64,000 nucleotides of DNA from Bradyrhizobium sp. G127 (GCF_021502575.1 NZ_JAKFGN010000002.1:1178001-1242000); one strand, 5' to 3'. Counted from the first letter of the stretch, positions 36,311 to 44,896 are shown. Program-made: numbers and translations. The notes: generated by a model from the sequence alone, not told the origin.

Positions 36311-36502
36311 ATGGCATGGATCGTGCGGGTATTGTTGATTATCGCCGGCCCAATAGCTGCATGGTTCGTCGCACGCGATGCCGACAGCTTTGGATTTGTT
36401 CAGATGGTGGTCGCGACGCTTCTTATCGCAGGCTCCGTGGTACTGGCTGCATTTTGGCCTACGCGCTGGAAGCCTTGGGTGAAGACCAAAGGAAGTAAAT
36501 GA
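36311..36502 (+). CDS. Small two-helix membrane protein
   Basis: A 63-aa protein with two hydrophobic helices (VRVLLIIAGPIAAWFVA and FVQMVVATLLIAGSVVLAAFW) and a basic tail (RWKPWVKTKGSK). No family recognised. The frame overlaps phaC by 4 bp, so it is the first gene of the FixK-box PHA/acetate unit. Coding status rests on its start, its packing and its composition. Confidence 0.65.
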   Translation: MAWIVRVLLIIAGPIAAWFVARDADSFGFVQMVVATLLIAGSVVLAAFWPTRWKPWVKTKGSK

Positions 36503-38367
36503 GCACGCAGCCCAATGTTGTCCCTCTGAATACGGAAACACCGCAGACCCGGCTCGGTGCCCCTGCCCCGCTGACACCCGCGTCGGCCAATACACCGGCG
36601 GGCGCGCAGCAAAATCTGCCACCGAAGCATGACGAAAGTATCGGCGACGAGGCATTCCGAGCGCTTGACCGGATGCGGGAAGCATTGACCGCGCAGACAA
36701 CCGGCGGACTTTCCCCTGCATCGCTTGCCCTCGCCTTTATGGACTGGTCTATCCATCTGGCATCTGCCCCGGGCAAGTGCATGGAGCTCGCCCTCAAGGC
36801 CACCCGCAAGGCCGGCCGGCTGGGCGCTCACATGGCTGCCACCGGCCTCGCCGCGGACGAACACCCATGCATCGAACCCTTGCCGGGCGACTACCGCTTT
36901 GCCGCCGATGCCTGGCGCAAGCCCCCATACAATCTGTGGGCGCAGGCATTTCTGCTCAATCAGCAATGGTGGCACAACGTCACGCACGAGGTACCCGGCG
37001 TCACGCCGCATCACGAGGACGTGGTGTCGTTTGCCGCGCGCCAGTTCCTGGACATGTTTTCACCCTCGAATATCCCCTTCGCCAATCCCCAGGTGGTCGA
37101 TAAAGCGATCAAGACGGGCGGGCAAAATTTCGTTCGCGGCTTCCAGAACTGGCTGGAAGATGCGAACCGCCTTGTCACGAAACAGCCTCCGGTCGGCATC
37201 GAGAAATTCGTCGTTGGAAAAAACGTGGCGACCACTCCAGGAAAAGTCGTTTTCCGAAACCGCCTGATTGAGCTGATCCAGTATTCGCCAGTGACAGAGA
37301 CTGTCTTCGCGGAGCCGGTCCTGATCGTGCCGGCCTGGATAATGAAATATTATATTCTCGATCTGTCGCCGGAGAATTCGCTGATCCGTTATCTCGTCGG
37401 GCAGGGACACACCGTCTTCTGCATCTCGTGGCTCAATCCGACAGCCAGCGACCGTGATCTCACCATGGACGACTACCGGCAGCTGGGCGTCATGGCGGCG
37501 CTGGATGTGGTGAACGCGGTCGTTCCCGACCGCAAGGTTCACGCTGCGGGCTATTGCCTTGGGGGAACGTTGCTCTCAATCGCCGTGGCGGCCATGGCAC
37601 GTACCCAGAGCGACCGCCTGGCATCCGTTACACTGCTCGCGGCCCAAACAGACTTCACCGAGCCGGGAGAACTTGCGCTCTTTATCGACGACAGCCAGTT
37701 GCATTTCCTTGAGAGCGTGATGTGGAACAAAGGCTATCTTTCCGCCGACCAGATGGCGGGTGCCTTTCAACTGCTGCGCTCCAATGATCTCATCTGGTCC
37801 CATCTCGTGCAGGACTATCTGATGGGTGAGCGCACGCCGATGATCGATCTCATGGCCTGGAATGCGGACTCGACCCGCATGCCGTACAAGATGCATGCGG
37901 AATATCTGGAGAAGCTTTATCTGCGCAATGAGCTCGCCGCAGGCAGCTTCATGGTCGATGGACGCCCCGCCGCGATCCAGAATATCCGTGCTCCGATGTT
38001 CGTCGTTGGCACCGAACGCGACCACGTCGCCCCTTGGCGCTCTGTCTATAAAATTCATCAACTGACCGATACGGATGTCACATTCGTGCTAACAAGTGGC
38101 GGTCACAATGCTGGTATTGTCAGCGAGCCCGGCCACGCCAAACATCATTTCCGTATCGCCTTGAAGCACAACGCCGATATTTCCCTGGGGCCTGACGAAT
38201 GGGCCGCCGCCGCCAAGCAGAAAAACGGATCGTGGTGGGTGGATTGGCACGACTGGCTCGCCGGTCATTCGTCGCAGGTGCGCGTACAGCCGCCAGCCGT
38301 GGGTGCCGCCGCGAAAGGCTACCCGCCGGTCGCGGACGCGCCCGGCACCTACGTCTTTCAACGGTGA
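36499..38367 (+). CDS. phaC: Poly(3-hydroxyalkanoate) synthase
   Basis: A 622-aa PHA synthase that polymerises hydroxyacyl-CoA. The lipase-like box GYCLGG places the catalytic Cys at 353; the Asp (GTERDHVAPW) and His (SGGHNAG) of the triad follow. The length and the absence of a neighbouring PhaE or PhaR fit class I. The first 45 residues are Pro/Ala-rich and probably disordered. Control by a FixK box and proximity to acetate-forming genes suggest it acts as a carbon and reductant sink at low oxygen. Confidence 0.93.
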   Translation: MSTQPNVVPLNTETPQTRLGAPAPLTPASANTPAGAQQNLPPKHDESIGDEAFRALDRMREALTAQTTGGLSPASLALAFMDWSIHLASAPGKCMELALKATRKAGRLGAHMAATGLAADEHPCIEPLPGDYRFAADAWRKPPYNLWAQAFLLNQQWWHNVTHEVPGVTPHHEDVVSFAARQFLDMFSPSNIPFANPQVVDKAIKTGGQNFVRGFQNWLEDANRLVTKQPPVGIEKFVVGKNVATTPGKVVFRNRLIELIQYSPVTETVFAEPVLIVPAWIMKYYILDLSPENSLIRYLVGQGHTVFCISWLNPTASDRDLTMDDYRQLGVMAALDVVNAVVPDRKVHAAGYCLGGTLLSIAVAAMARTQSDRLASVTLLAAQTDFTEPGELALFIDDSQLHFLESVMWNKGYLSADQMAGAFQLLRSNDLIWSHLVQDYLMGERTPMIDLMAWNADSTRMPYKMHAEYLEKLYLRNELAAGSFMVDGRPAAIQNIRAPMFVVGTERDHVAPWRSVYKIHQLTDTDVTFVLTSGGHNAGIVSEPGHAKHHFRIALKHNADISLGPDEWAAAAKQKNGSWWVDWHDWLAGHSSQVRVQPPAVGAAAKGYPPVADAPGTYVFQR

Positions 38368-38372
38368 CTACG

Positions 38373-39776
38373 ATGGACGTGGCGAGGCTCAAGAACAGAA
38401 CCTTCGATGAGATTCAGGTCGGAGACGAAGCCTCGCTGGTCCATGTTGTCGGACGCGACGATATTGCCTTGTTCGCTGCTGTTTCGGGCGATGAGAACCC
38501 CGCACATCTCGACGTAAACTATGCCTCCGCCGACATGTTCGGTCACATTGTTGCGCATGGCATGTGGACGGGCGCGCTCGTCTCCGCGGTACTAGGCACC
38601 AAGCTACCGGGACCAGGCACTGTCTATCTGGGACAGGACCTTAAATTCCTGAAGCCAGTTACCCCCGGCGACACAATTACTGCCACAGTCACTGTCCGGG
38701 AAAAACGGTCAGGCAAGCGGATCGTGCTGCTCGATACCGTCTGTACCAATCAGAGAGGCGATAAGGTGCTATCCGGCATCGCAACCGTGATGGCTCCGGA
38801 CAAAGCCGTTGAATGGCCACGGACCAAGCTGCCGGACATATCCATCCGTCGGCACGACCGTTATGACGCCTTTGTAATGGAGGCTCGAAGCCGGCCGGCG
38901 ATTAGCGCCGCCATCGTACATCCCTGTTCTCCTGAAGCAATTCTCGGCGCTATTGAGGTCCGGGACGAGGGCTTGCTAGAGCCATTGCTGATCGGACCAG
39001 AAATGAAGATCCGCGCCGCCGCCGAAGCGGCGCACGCTTCGCTCGATGGCCTCAGGATTGAATCCGTCGCGCATAGCCATGCCGCAGCCGCCCGCGCCAT
39101 CGAACTTGCAGCCACCGGCAAGGTTTCCGTGCTCGTGAAAGGCAGCCTCCACACCGACGAACTGCTGGAGGCCGTGGTCGCTTCGGATTCGGGTCTCCGG
39201 ACAGAGCGGCGCATGAGCCACATCTATGCGATGGACATCCCGGCCTATGCAAAGCCGCTCATCGTGACCGACGCGGCGATCAATATACGGCCGACCCTCG
39301 AGCACAAACGCGACATCTGCCAGAACGCCATTGATCTCCTGCACAGGCTGGGGATGGAAGAACCGCTGGTGGCGGTGCTTGCCGCCGTCGAGACCGTAAA
39401 CTCCAAGATGCCGTCGACACTCGACGCAGCAGCCTTGACCGTAATGGCGGCGCGAGGCCAGATTACGGGAGCAAAGGTCGACGGTCCTCTGGCTTTCGAC
39501 AACGCCATCAGCCCGGATGCCGCGCGCACCAAGGGCATTATCTCGCCGGTTGCGGGCCAGGCCGACATTCTGCTCGTGCCGGATCTCGAAGCCGGAAACA
39601 TGCTGGCCAAGCAACTGATCTACTTCGCCGGAGCGATCGCCGCCGGTCTCGTGCTCGGCGCGCGCGTTCCGATTGTTCTAACCAGCAGATCCGATTCCCT
39701 GAAGGCGCGGATCGCATCCGCAGCGCTGGCCAAGCTGGTTGCAGCGCCCCGCCCCGTGAAAAGCCTGCCGTCATGA
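38373..39776 (+). CDS. MaoC-like hydratase / phosphate acetyl(butyryl)transferase fusion
   Basis: A 467-aa fusion from the ATG at 38373. Residues about 1-150 are a MaoC-type hot-dog domain (FAAVSGDENPAHLDVNYA, HGMWTGALVSAVLG), as in (R)-enoyl-CoA hydratases. Residues about 160-467 are a phosphotransacetylase domain (SVLVKGSLHTDELL, ADILLVPDLEAGNMLAKQL). It could convert enoyl-CoA to a hydroxyacyl-CoA for PhaC and acyl-CoA to acyl phosphate for AckA. It starts 5 bp after phaC and overlaps ackA by 4 bp. Confidence 0.92.
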   Translation: MDVARLKNRTFDEIQVGDEASLVHVVGRDDIALFAAVSGDENPAHLDVNYASADMFGHIVAHGMWTGALVSAVLGTKLPGPGTVYLGQDLKFLKPVTPGDTITATVTVREKRSGKRIVLLDTVCTNQRGDKVLSGIATVMAPDKAVEWPRTKLPDISIRRHDRYDAFVMEARSRPAISAAIVHPCSPEAILGAIEVRDEGLLEPLLIGPEMKIRAAAEAAHASLDGLRIESVAHSHAAAARAIELAATGKVSVLVKGSLHTDELLEAVVASDSGLRTERRMSHIYAMDIPAYAKPLIVTDAAINIRPTLEHKRDICQNAIDLLHRLGMEEPLVAVLAAVETVNSKMPSTLDAAALTVMAARGQITGAKVDGPLAFDNAISPDAARTKGIISPVAGQADILLVPDLEAGNMLAKQLIYFAGAIAAGLVLGARVPIVLTSRSDSLKARIASAALAKLVAAPRPVKSLPS

Positions 39777-40966
39777 GCGCGGACTTGTTGCTTACGTTCA
39801 ACGCAGGCTCCTCGTCGATCAAGATCGGCGTGTTCGAAATCGATCGATACAGCACCCACCGGCTCGCCAGCGGTATGATCGATTTCCGCAAGGCTCCGCT
39901 GCAATTTCACGTCACGGAAGGTCCCGCGATCTTCAACGTCGATCTCAGGACCAAAGCCTCGGAAGATCTGAGCGAGATCCTGTCGGAAACTTTCGGTTGG
40001 CTCGCGAAGCATTTTAACATTCAACGCGTCACCGCGGTCGGCCATAGGGTCGTGCATGGCGGCGATACATTCGCCGGCCCGGTTCGCATCGACGAGTCCA
40101 CGATCAAGGCGATCGATGCGCTGACGACGCTCGCGCCGTTGCATCAACCTCAATGTCTGCGGCTGATCCGCGCCATTCAGAAGCTACGGCCTGACGTGGC
40201 GCAGGTCGCCTCCTTCGATACCGCTTTTCATCGCACCAATATCGAGAGCGCACGGCGTTTCGCAATTCCGCGGAAGCTGCATGATGACGGCATCAAGCGT
40301 TACGGCTTCCACGGGCTGTCTTACAAGTATATCGCTGGCGAACTGACGCGCCGCAATCCCGAAGCAGCAAGAGGAAAAGTCATCGTCGCCCATCTCGGCA
40401 GCGGGGCAAGTCTGTGCGGGCTTAAGGCAGGCGTGAGCCTGGATAGCAGCATGGGCTTCTCCACCCTTGACGGCATTCCGATGGCTACCCGATGCGGCGT
40501 CCTCGATCCAGGCGTAATTCTGCATCTGCTGGGACCGCTGGGTCGTTCAATCGCCGAAGTGGCAGATATTCTTTACAAAAAAAGCGGGCTTCTCGGCGTG
40601 TCAGGCATCAGCGCCGACAGCCGCGAGCTTTTGATGAGCAACCGACCGGAAGCGAGAGAAGCGATCGATCTCTTTACTTTCCGCATCGCCGGCGAAATGG
40701 CCCGGATCGCAGCGACACTCGGCGGCCTCGACGCTATCGTCTTCACGGCCGGCATCGGCGAGCACCAGCCGTTTATCCGCGCCGCAGTCAGTGAACGGCT
40801 GAGTTGGCTCGGACTGGAACTCGACCCTGTTTGCAACGATGCGAATACCGAAACAATCAGCACCACGTCGAGCCGGATCGCCGCCTATGTGATCCAAACG
40901 AACGAAGAGCAAGTCATCGCGGATGAAGCCTTCTCCGTTCTGCATGAAGCAGCTTCAGCTATATAG
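39773..40966 (+). CDS. ackA: Acetate kinase
   Basis: A 397-aa ASKHA-fold kinase making ATP and acetate from acetyl phosphate. Diagnostic segments: LLLTFNAGSSSIKIGVFE at the N-terminus, AVGHRVVHGG, YGFHGLSYKYIAGEL, VIVAHLGSGASLCGL and VFTAGIGEH. The normal family length is about 400. It overlaps the Pta-fusion gene, so substrate-level phosphorylation from acetyl-CoA is probably coupled. Confidence 0.96.
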   Translation: MSADLLLTFNAGSSSIKIGVFEIDRYSTHRLASGMIDFRKAPLQFHVTEGPAIFNVDLRTKASEDLSEILSETFGWLAKHFNIQRVTAVGHRVVHGGDTFAGPVRIDESTIKAIDALTTLAPLHQPQCLRLIRAIQKLRPDVAQVASFDTAFHRTNIESARRFAIPRKLHDDGIKRYGFHGLSYKYIAGELTRRNPEAARGKVIVAHLGSGASLCGLKAGVSLDSSMGFSTLDGIPMATRCGVLDPGVILHLLGPLGRSIAEVADILYKKSGLLGVSGISADSRELLMSNRPEAREAIDLFTFRIAGEMARIAATLGGLDAIVFTAGIGEHQPFIRAAVSERLSWLGLELDPVCNDANTETISTTSSRIAAYVIQTNEEQVIADEAFSVLHEAASAI

Positions 40967-41018
40967 CTGTATGCCCAGTTGCGGATGCGACGTCGTGGCG
41001 AGGATTTCCTGAAAACGT

Positions 41019-42209
41019 CTAGTGACGTTTCTCGCTCATCAGCGCGGGGCCGAAACAAACAGCAAAGCCGAGGAAGGCGGCGGCCCAGGCAAAGGCGGCC
41101 ATATGCAGCAATGGACCGCTCCAGGCCGGCACGATGACCGCGCAGATACGGGCCAGCGCGGCGATCACGATCGCCACATAGATTCCCTGCGTTGTGGGTG
41201 AGGCAACTAGTTGCTGGCCGGTATGGCCAAGACTCGCACGGGTCATCACCGCGAGCGTCATGACACCAGCGGCCCCCGCCATCCATGCATGGATGCCCGC
41301 GCTCGGGGGAACAAAATCGAGGGCTGCGGCAGCGGCCAGCAAAAAGCCTGCCGGGATAAACGCGTATCCGATATGCAGGATGAGAACGAGGCGCTCACGG
41401 GACGTACGATCGCCAGCCCACCGGCCGAGGCGGATGATGTGCAGAACTGCCATCAGGGTAAGCAGAATGCCGACGAGCAGGCCATCCTGACGGACGACCC
41501 ACACCAGCAATGCCGCGGCGCTCAGGATGACGATTGCCATGTCAAATCTGGCAAAGGGAGATGGCAGGCGTCCCGGGTTTTCGCGAACCAGCCAGTTACG
41601 GGTGAAGCTGGGAACGATGCGGCCGCCGATCAACAGGATCAGCAGAACGACGACGGCGATGCCTGCACGAATGCCGTAGTCCGCTGCACCTGCGAAATGA
41701 GCTTCGAGATGAAAAGCGATATTCCCGACGAGCAGGAGCGCGATCAGCGCGACAACCTTGAGATTGCCCCAGTTGCGTCCCGCGAAAATTTCGCGGCCGG
41801 CAGCAGCCGCAATCAATGTCAAAAAGCTGATATCGATCAGCATGGCCGCGAACCAGCCGATCTGTGCCGAGCAGGTTACTGCGAAACGTCCCAGCACCCA
41901 GACCACGACCAGCGCGAGCAAGGGCGCCCCCTGAATGGGTAGCCGCCCGGTCCAGTTCGGAATCGCCGTGAACAGAAAGCCGGTAATGACGGCTGGCAAG
42001 TAGCCATACAGCATTTCATGGACGTGCCAATCGCGTGGCACGAATGCGGTTCTCAACGTTAGCTCGCCGAGAAACATCGGCAACCACGCCAGAATGGCAA
42101 GTCCTGCGTACGCCGCGCCGAGCAGAAAGAATGGCCTGAATCCGTAGGACAAGACGGCAGGACCCTGATAGCGCCGCAATCGCGGCACCGGTGTATGTTG
42201 GGCTGTCAT
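41019..42209 (-). CDS. nnrS: NnrS family membrane protein
   Basis: A 396-aa polytopic protein with about 12 helices. It has the NnrS signature HVHEMLYGYLPAVITGFLFTAIPNWTG. NnrS is a haem-copper membrane protein that protects against nitric oxide stress in relatives. It follows the DUF2249 gene by 84 bp, and the pair lies behind the NsrR-type operator at 42592-42614. A second NnrS protein begins at 62906. Confidence 0.93.
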   Translation of the reverse strand: MTAQHTPVPRLRRYQGPAVLSYGFRPFFLLGAAYAGLAILAWLPMFLGELTLRTAFVPRDWHVHEMLYGYLPAVITGFLFTAIPNWTGRLPIQGAPLLALVVVWVLGRFAVTCSAQIGWFAAMLIDISFLTLIAAAAGREIFAGRNWGNLKVVALIALLLVGNIAFHLEAHFAGAADYGIRAGIAVVVLLILLIGGRIVPSFTRNWLVRENPGRLPSPFARFDMAIVILSAAALLVWVVRQDGLLVGILLTLMAVLHIIRLGRWAGDRTSRERLVLILHIGYAFIPAGFLLAAAAALDFVPPSAGIHAWMAGAAGVMTLAVMTRASLGHTGQQLVASPTTQGIYVAIVIAALARICAVIVPAWSGPLLHMAAFAWAAAFLGFAVCFGPALMSEKRH

Positions 42210-42293
42210 GTCATCACCTTGGTCAACCGCTCCTCAATACAGGATCAGACCTCTCGGCTCGTGCCATTCGGTGCACGCCAAATCGCCAAGTTT

Positions 42294-42539
42294 CTAGGCT
42301 TGCTGAAGCCGGACGCGCCAAACATCGGGACCTTGCGCAAGATAGGTCCAGCGGCAATGCGCGCCATGCTTTGCTTCGAGCTGATAGCGCAGCGGCTTGG
42401 GATCATGATCCACCACCAGTTGAAGACTGCTCTCCGGCCCAAGTTGCTCGAATAGCTGGAAGATGATGGTGTGACGATGACGTGGGTCAATATCCCGCAC
42501 GTTGATCACTCTCTCCGACGCATCGAGATCTTCGGACAT
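42294..42539 (-). CDS. DUF2249 protein
   Basis: An 81-aa protein with the DUF2249/TusA-like pattern: INVRDIDPRHRHTIIFQLFEQL, then LQLVVDHDPKPLRYQLEAKH. The DHDPxPL segment is typical. Such proteins accompany NO and denitrification genes, often near NnrS or hemerythrin-type proteins, but their reaction is unknown. GAGAGGAG precedes the ATG at 42539. The NsrR operator is 53 bp upstream. Confidence 0.85.
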   Translation of the reverse strand: MSEDLDASERVINVRDIDPRHRHTIIFQLFEQLGPESSLQLVVDHDPKPLRYQLEAKHGAHCRWTYLAQGPDVWRVRLQQA

Positions 42540-42591
42540 CGGCCACTCCTCTCCCGGCAAGTCCGTCGGCTGAATTGACGACCTTGGATTA

Positions 42592-42614
42592 AAGATATAT
42601 ATTATATATATCTT
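42592..42614. promoter_or_regulatory. NsrR-type operator before DUF2249-nnrS
   Basis: Perfect 11-bp arms AAGATATATAT and ATATATATCTT surround one T, the 11-1-11 layout and AAGAT...ATCTT ends of known NsrR sites. It is almost entirely A/T and probably overlaps the promoter -10 region. The gap to the DUF2249 start is 53 bp. Confidence 0.75.
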
Positions 42615-42680
42615 ATAGGAGATGGCCGTTTATGCAAGCACCATCTCCTGGAAATAAGAGATAAAGCGAGCGAACAGCGT

Positions 42681-43109
42681 TCAGGCTGCAGGTTTGATCC
42701 CAAAATCCTTAGGACTAAGGATCAGATCGGCCAGTGTGTAGCCATCCAGCGTTTGGATAAATGCGGTCAGCGCTTTATTGAGCGCGCCACGCAGCCGACA
42801 GCGCTGCGTGATCAGGCAATTGTTATCGGCGGTGAAACATTCAACCAGAGCAAAGTCCGGTTCGGTCGCACGAATGACATCACCAAGCCTGATCGCGTTC
42901 GGACGCTTGGCCAGCGCCAGACCACCCGATCGCCCGCGAATCGCTTTCAGATAACCGGCCCGGGTGAGCTGGTTTACGACCTTCATCAGATGCGCGCGCG
43001 AGATTCCGTACAGTTCGGCCGTTTCTTCGATGGTGATCAGGTTGTCGCCGCGTGCAGCCGCGTACATCAGTACACGAAGCGCATAGTCGGAAAAATGTGT
43101 CAAACGCAT
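42681..43109 (-). CDS. nsrR: Rrf2-family nitric oxide-sensing repressor NsrR
   Basis: A 142-aa Rrf2 repressor. The winged helix-turn-helix lies in residues 1-65 (MRLTHFSDYALRVLMYAAARG, YGISRAHLMKVVNQLTRAGYL). Cys91, Cys98 and Cys104 (C-x6-C-x5-C) should bind the Fe-S cluster whose nitrosylation releases DNA. A 23-bp NsrR-like site lies 54 bp upstream, so autoregulation is likely. Predicted targets in this window are its own gene, DUF2249-nnrS and the TonB/ABC/NnrS cluster. Confidence 0.93.
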   Translation of the reverse strand: MRLTHFSDYALRVLMYAAARGDNLITIEETAELYGISRAHLMKVVNQLTRAGYLKAIRGRSGGLALAKRPNAIRLGDVIRATEPDFALVECFTADNNCLITQRCRLRGALNKALTAFIQTLDGYTLADLILSPKDFGIKPAA

Positions 43110-43162
43110 CGCAGGGTCCGAGCGTTATGGGCCAAAAGGCGGCCCAAGAATCTCTCACCTTA

Positions 43163-43185
43163 AAGATGCACGATAGAGGTATCTT
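43163..43185. promoter_or_regulatory. NsrR-type operator before nsrR
   Basis: The 23-bp site begins AAGATGCACGA and ends AGAGGTATCTT, with AAGAT/ATCTT ends and one central base, the same 11-1-11 layout as the other two sites. The inner arms match less well. The gap to the nsrR start is 53 bp. Confidence 0.65.
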
Positions 43186-43229
43186 TGCAAGATCAGATTG
43201 CCTGTTAGGCAAAGGCCCTTGATGCGGGA

Positions 43230-43370
43230 TCAGAAACTGCGCCGTCTGGGCTTTCGCGTGTCGGTCTTTTGTGCAGGCCGATGCTGCAAACTGCCCCACA
43301 TAAAGGCGCTAACAAGAGTAAAGAATACCGCAAGCATACCAATTGACAGAAGTTCGGCATCAATGGACAT
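43230..43370 (-). CDS. 46-aa single-helix membrane protein
   Basis: A short gene: MSIDAELLSIGMLAVFFTLV, the rest of one membrane helix to FMWG, then a basic tail rich in Arg and Lys (TDTRKPRRRSF). AGGAG stands eight bases before the ATG at 43370. A FixK-like box with one mismatch lies at 43424-43437, which would start transcription about 19 nt before the ATG. The layout resembles small subunits of respiratory enzymes, but I do not recognise a family. Confidence 0.65.
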   Translation of the reverse strand: MSIDAELLSIGMLAVFFTLVSAFMWGSLQHRPAQKTDTRKPRRRSF

Positions 43371-43423
43371 CGAATAATCTCCTCTCCATTGTTAAAATTA
43401 TATCGAATCGGGATGCACCGTCC

Positions 43424-43437
43424 TTGAGAAGAATCAA
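43424..43437 (-). promoter_or_regulatory. FixK/FNR-like box (one mismatch)
   Basis: The plus strand reads TTGAGAAGAATCAA, one base from TTGAT-N4-ATCAA, the same kind of mismatch as the fixG box. It is placed about 60 bp before the ATG of the 46-aa membrane protein gene. Confidence 0.55.
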
Positions 43438-43468
43438 TCCTTCTTTCATTCCGACGCGCCGGCCACAA

Positions 43469-44191
43469 TCATCCCATCCAAGCCAACGCTTCCGCGCGGG
43501 CCAGATTCAATAAGCGAATTCCCTTCGGAACGTTGACGATCACTTTCTCGCGCTCGAGCCGGGTGAATGTCCGGCTGACGGTCTCGATTGTCAGGCCAAG
43601 AAAATCTGCGATATCCCGGCGCTTCATCGGCAATGGCAAAGTCTTCGGCACTTCGCCAAGTCGCGCGAGCCGGTCTCGCCAGCCGATCAGAAACTGCGCA
43701 ACTTTCTGCTCCGCCGAACGGCTGCCGAGCAAAAGCATCTGATTCCGGGCCATGTGAAGTTCCCGCACCTCGAACTCATTCATTCGGCGCAACATGTTCG
43801 GTTTGGATTCAACAAATCGCGCGAACCCCTCCCTGGAAAACCGGCAGGCTACAATCGGCGTTATTGCATCGGCGGAGAAGCTGTAGCGGTCGGAGAGTGT
43901 CGTTCCGAGAAAGTCTCCCGGTAACGCAAACCCGATAATATGGCGGCGTCCATCGGGCAACAGTTTGTATAACCGCGCGACGCCCTGCGTGAGGCTATAG
44001 ACCCTGCTCGCACTCTCATCTTCCGAGAACAAGGCCTCCCTCGATGCAAAGCAGGTTTCCTGCCCGAGCTTTTCCAGATCATGTAGTTCGGCCGAATCAA
44101 GCACCGCGCACAGACTGAGCGCACGAGCCCGGCAGTTGAGGCACCGACGGGGACAGTCGCCGGACAATCGCGGGAGGACCAACTGTGGCAT
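43469..44191 (-). CDS. fnrN: FNR-type oxygen-sensing regulator (FnrN/FixK1-like)
   Basis: An about 240-aa regulator. N-terminal cysteines in GDCPRRCLNCRARALSLC give C-x2-C-x7-C, and a central Cys in TPIVACRFSREGF matches the fourth [4Fe-4S] ligand of FNR. The recognition helix reads LTIETVSRTFTRL, predicting TTGAT-N4-ATCAA. I prefer the ATG at 44191, preceded by GGAAGAG; an ATG at 44224 is possible. The longest frame to 44314 overlaps the FixK/FNR box, so it is not used. The box suggests autoregulation or FixK control. Confidence 0.9.
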   Translation of the reverse strand: MPQLVLPRLSGDCPRRCLNCRARALSLCAVLDSAELHDLEKLGQETCFASREALFSEDESASRVYSLTQGVARLYKLLPDGRRHIIGFALPGDFLGTTLSDRYSFSADAITPIVACRFSREGFARFVESKPNMLRRMNEFEVRELHMARNQMLLLGSRSAEQKVAQFLIGWRDRLARLGEVPKTLPLPMKRRDIADFLGLTIETVSRTFTRLEREKVIVNVPKGIRLLNLARAEALAWMG

Positions 44192-44305
44192 CAGGCTCTT
44201 CCAGGATGGGTGTTTGACCTGCATTTGATTCACGCAATCCGCTTGCGGCCTCCAGGTAGTTATGTCCACGAAACGCTTATATTTATGCGATTTACCGGCA
44301 TTCCA

Positions 44306-44319
44306 TTGATGCAAATCAA
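44306..44319. promoter_or_regulatory. FixK/FNR box, divergent promoter
   Basis: TTGATGCAAATCAA is an exact box between fnrN (minus) and the Cys-motif gene at 44417 (plus). It is 98 bp from the Cys-motif start and about 120 bp from the preferred fnrN start. Confidence 0.87.
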
Positions 44320-44416
44320 TGTTCAGGAAGCCCTGTCATTTGCGCTAGAGCAATGCCGCAGAACTCTCCGTCCGGCATACTTTTGAAAGGTTAGAATAAG
44401 GGTCGGAGGTCGGACT

Positions 44417-44839
44417 ATGGGCTTTCCAGACATCCTGAAGACATGGCGCTCCCGTTGGGCGGCAATCCATCACGTCAGATCCCTCGAAAAGCATCAGCGA
44501 GGAGCACTGGCTCGCGATCTTGCGCTGCCCGAAAGCAACGTGATCCGCCTGATTGCCCGCGGCAACCGCACCGAAAATGAGTTGCATTACCTGACGTCCT
44601 TGCTTGGACTGGATATGAAGTCCGTCGGATCGAGCAACCCCGGTCTTGCGCGCGACATCAGCATCGCCTGTTCCGAATGCGCGGCAATAAAGCGTTGCCG
44701 GCGAGAACTCGACGCAGGGTCGGCTCGTACGCGCTACCATGCCTATTGCCCGAATGCCCAAACGTTCGACGATCTCCGGCAGGAAGTCCTTAAACGCAAT
44801 CACCAGATTATGGCTGAGAGGGTTGGCCGTCGCGAGTGA
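44417..44839 (+). CDS. Small Cys-motif protein (DUF6455-like), copy 2
   Basis: A 140-aa soluble protein paralogous to the one at 17510-17941. Residues 20-75 resemble a helix-turn-helix-like helical unit (LARDLALPESNVIRLIARG). The C-terminal half has CSECAAIKRC (C-x2-C-x5-C) and YCPNAQTFDDL. GGAGG lies eight bases before the ATG. It is divergent from fnrN across an exact FNR box. Function unknown; metal binding is inferred. Confidence 0.75.
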   Translation: MGFPDILKTWRSRWAAIHHVRSLEKHQRGALARDLALPESNVIRLIARGNRTENELHYLTSLLGLDMKSVGSSNPGLARDISIACSECAAIKRCRRELDAGSARTRYHAYCPNAQTFDDLRQEVLKRNHQIMAERVGRRE

Positions 44840-44896
44840 CAGGGACACACATTCGTCTCCGGAGAATGCAGTTATCGGTTCACAAGCACATGGCGG

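Noticed and set aside
41013..41030. 7-bp inverted repeat overlapping the nnrS stop
   Set aside because: The stem AAACGTC/GACGTTT is short, not GC-rich and lacks a T-run, so a terminator is not supported.
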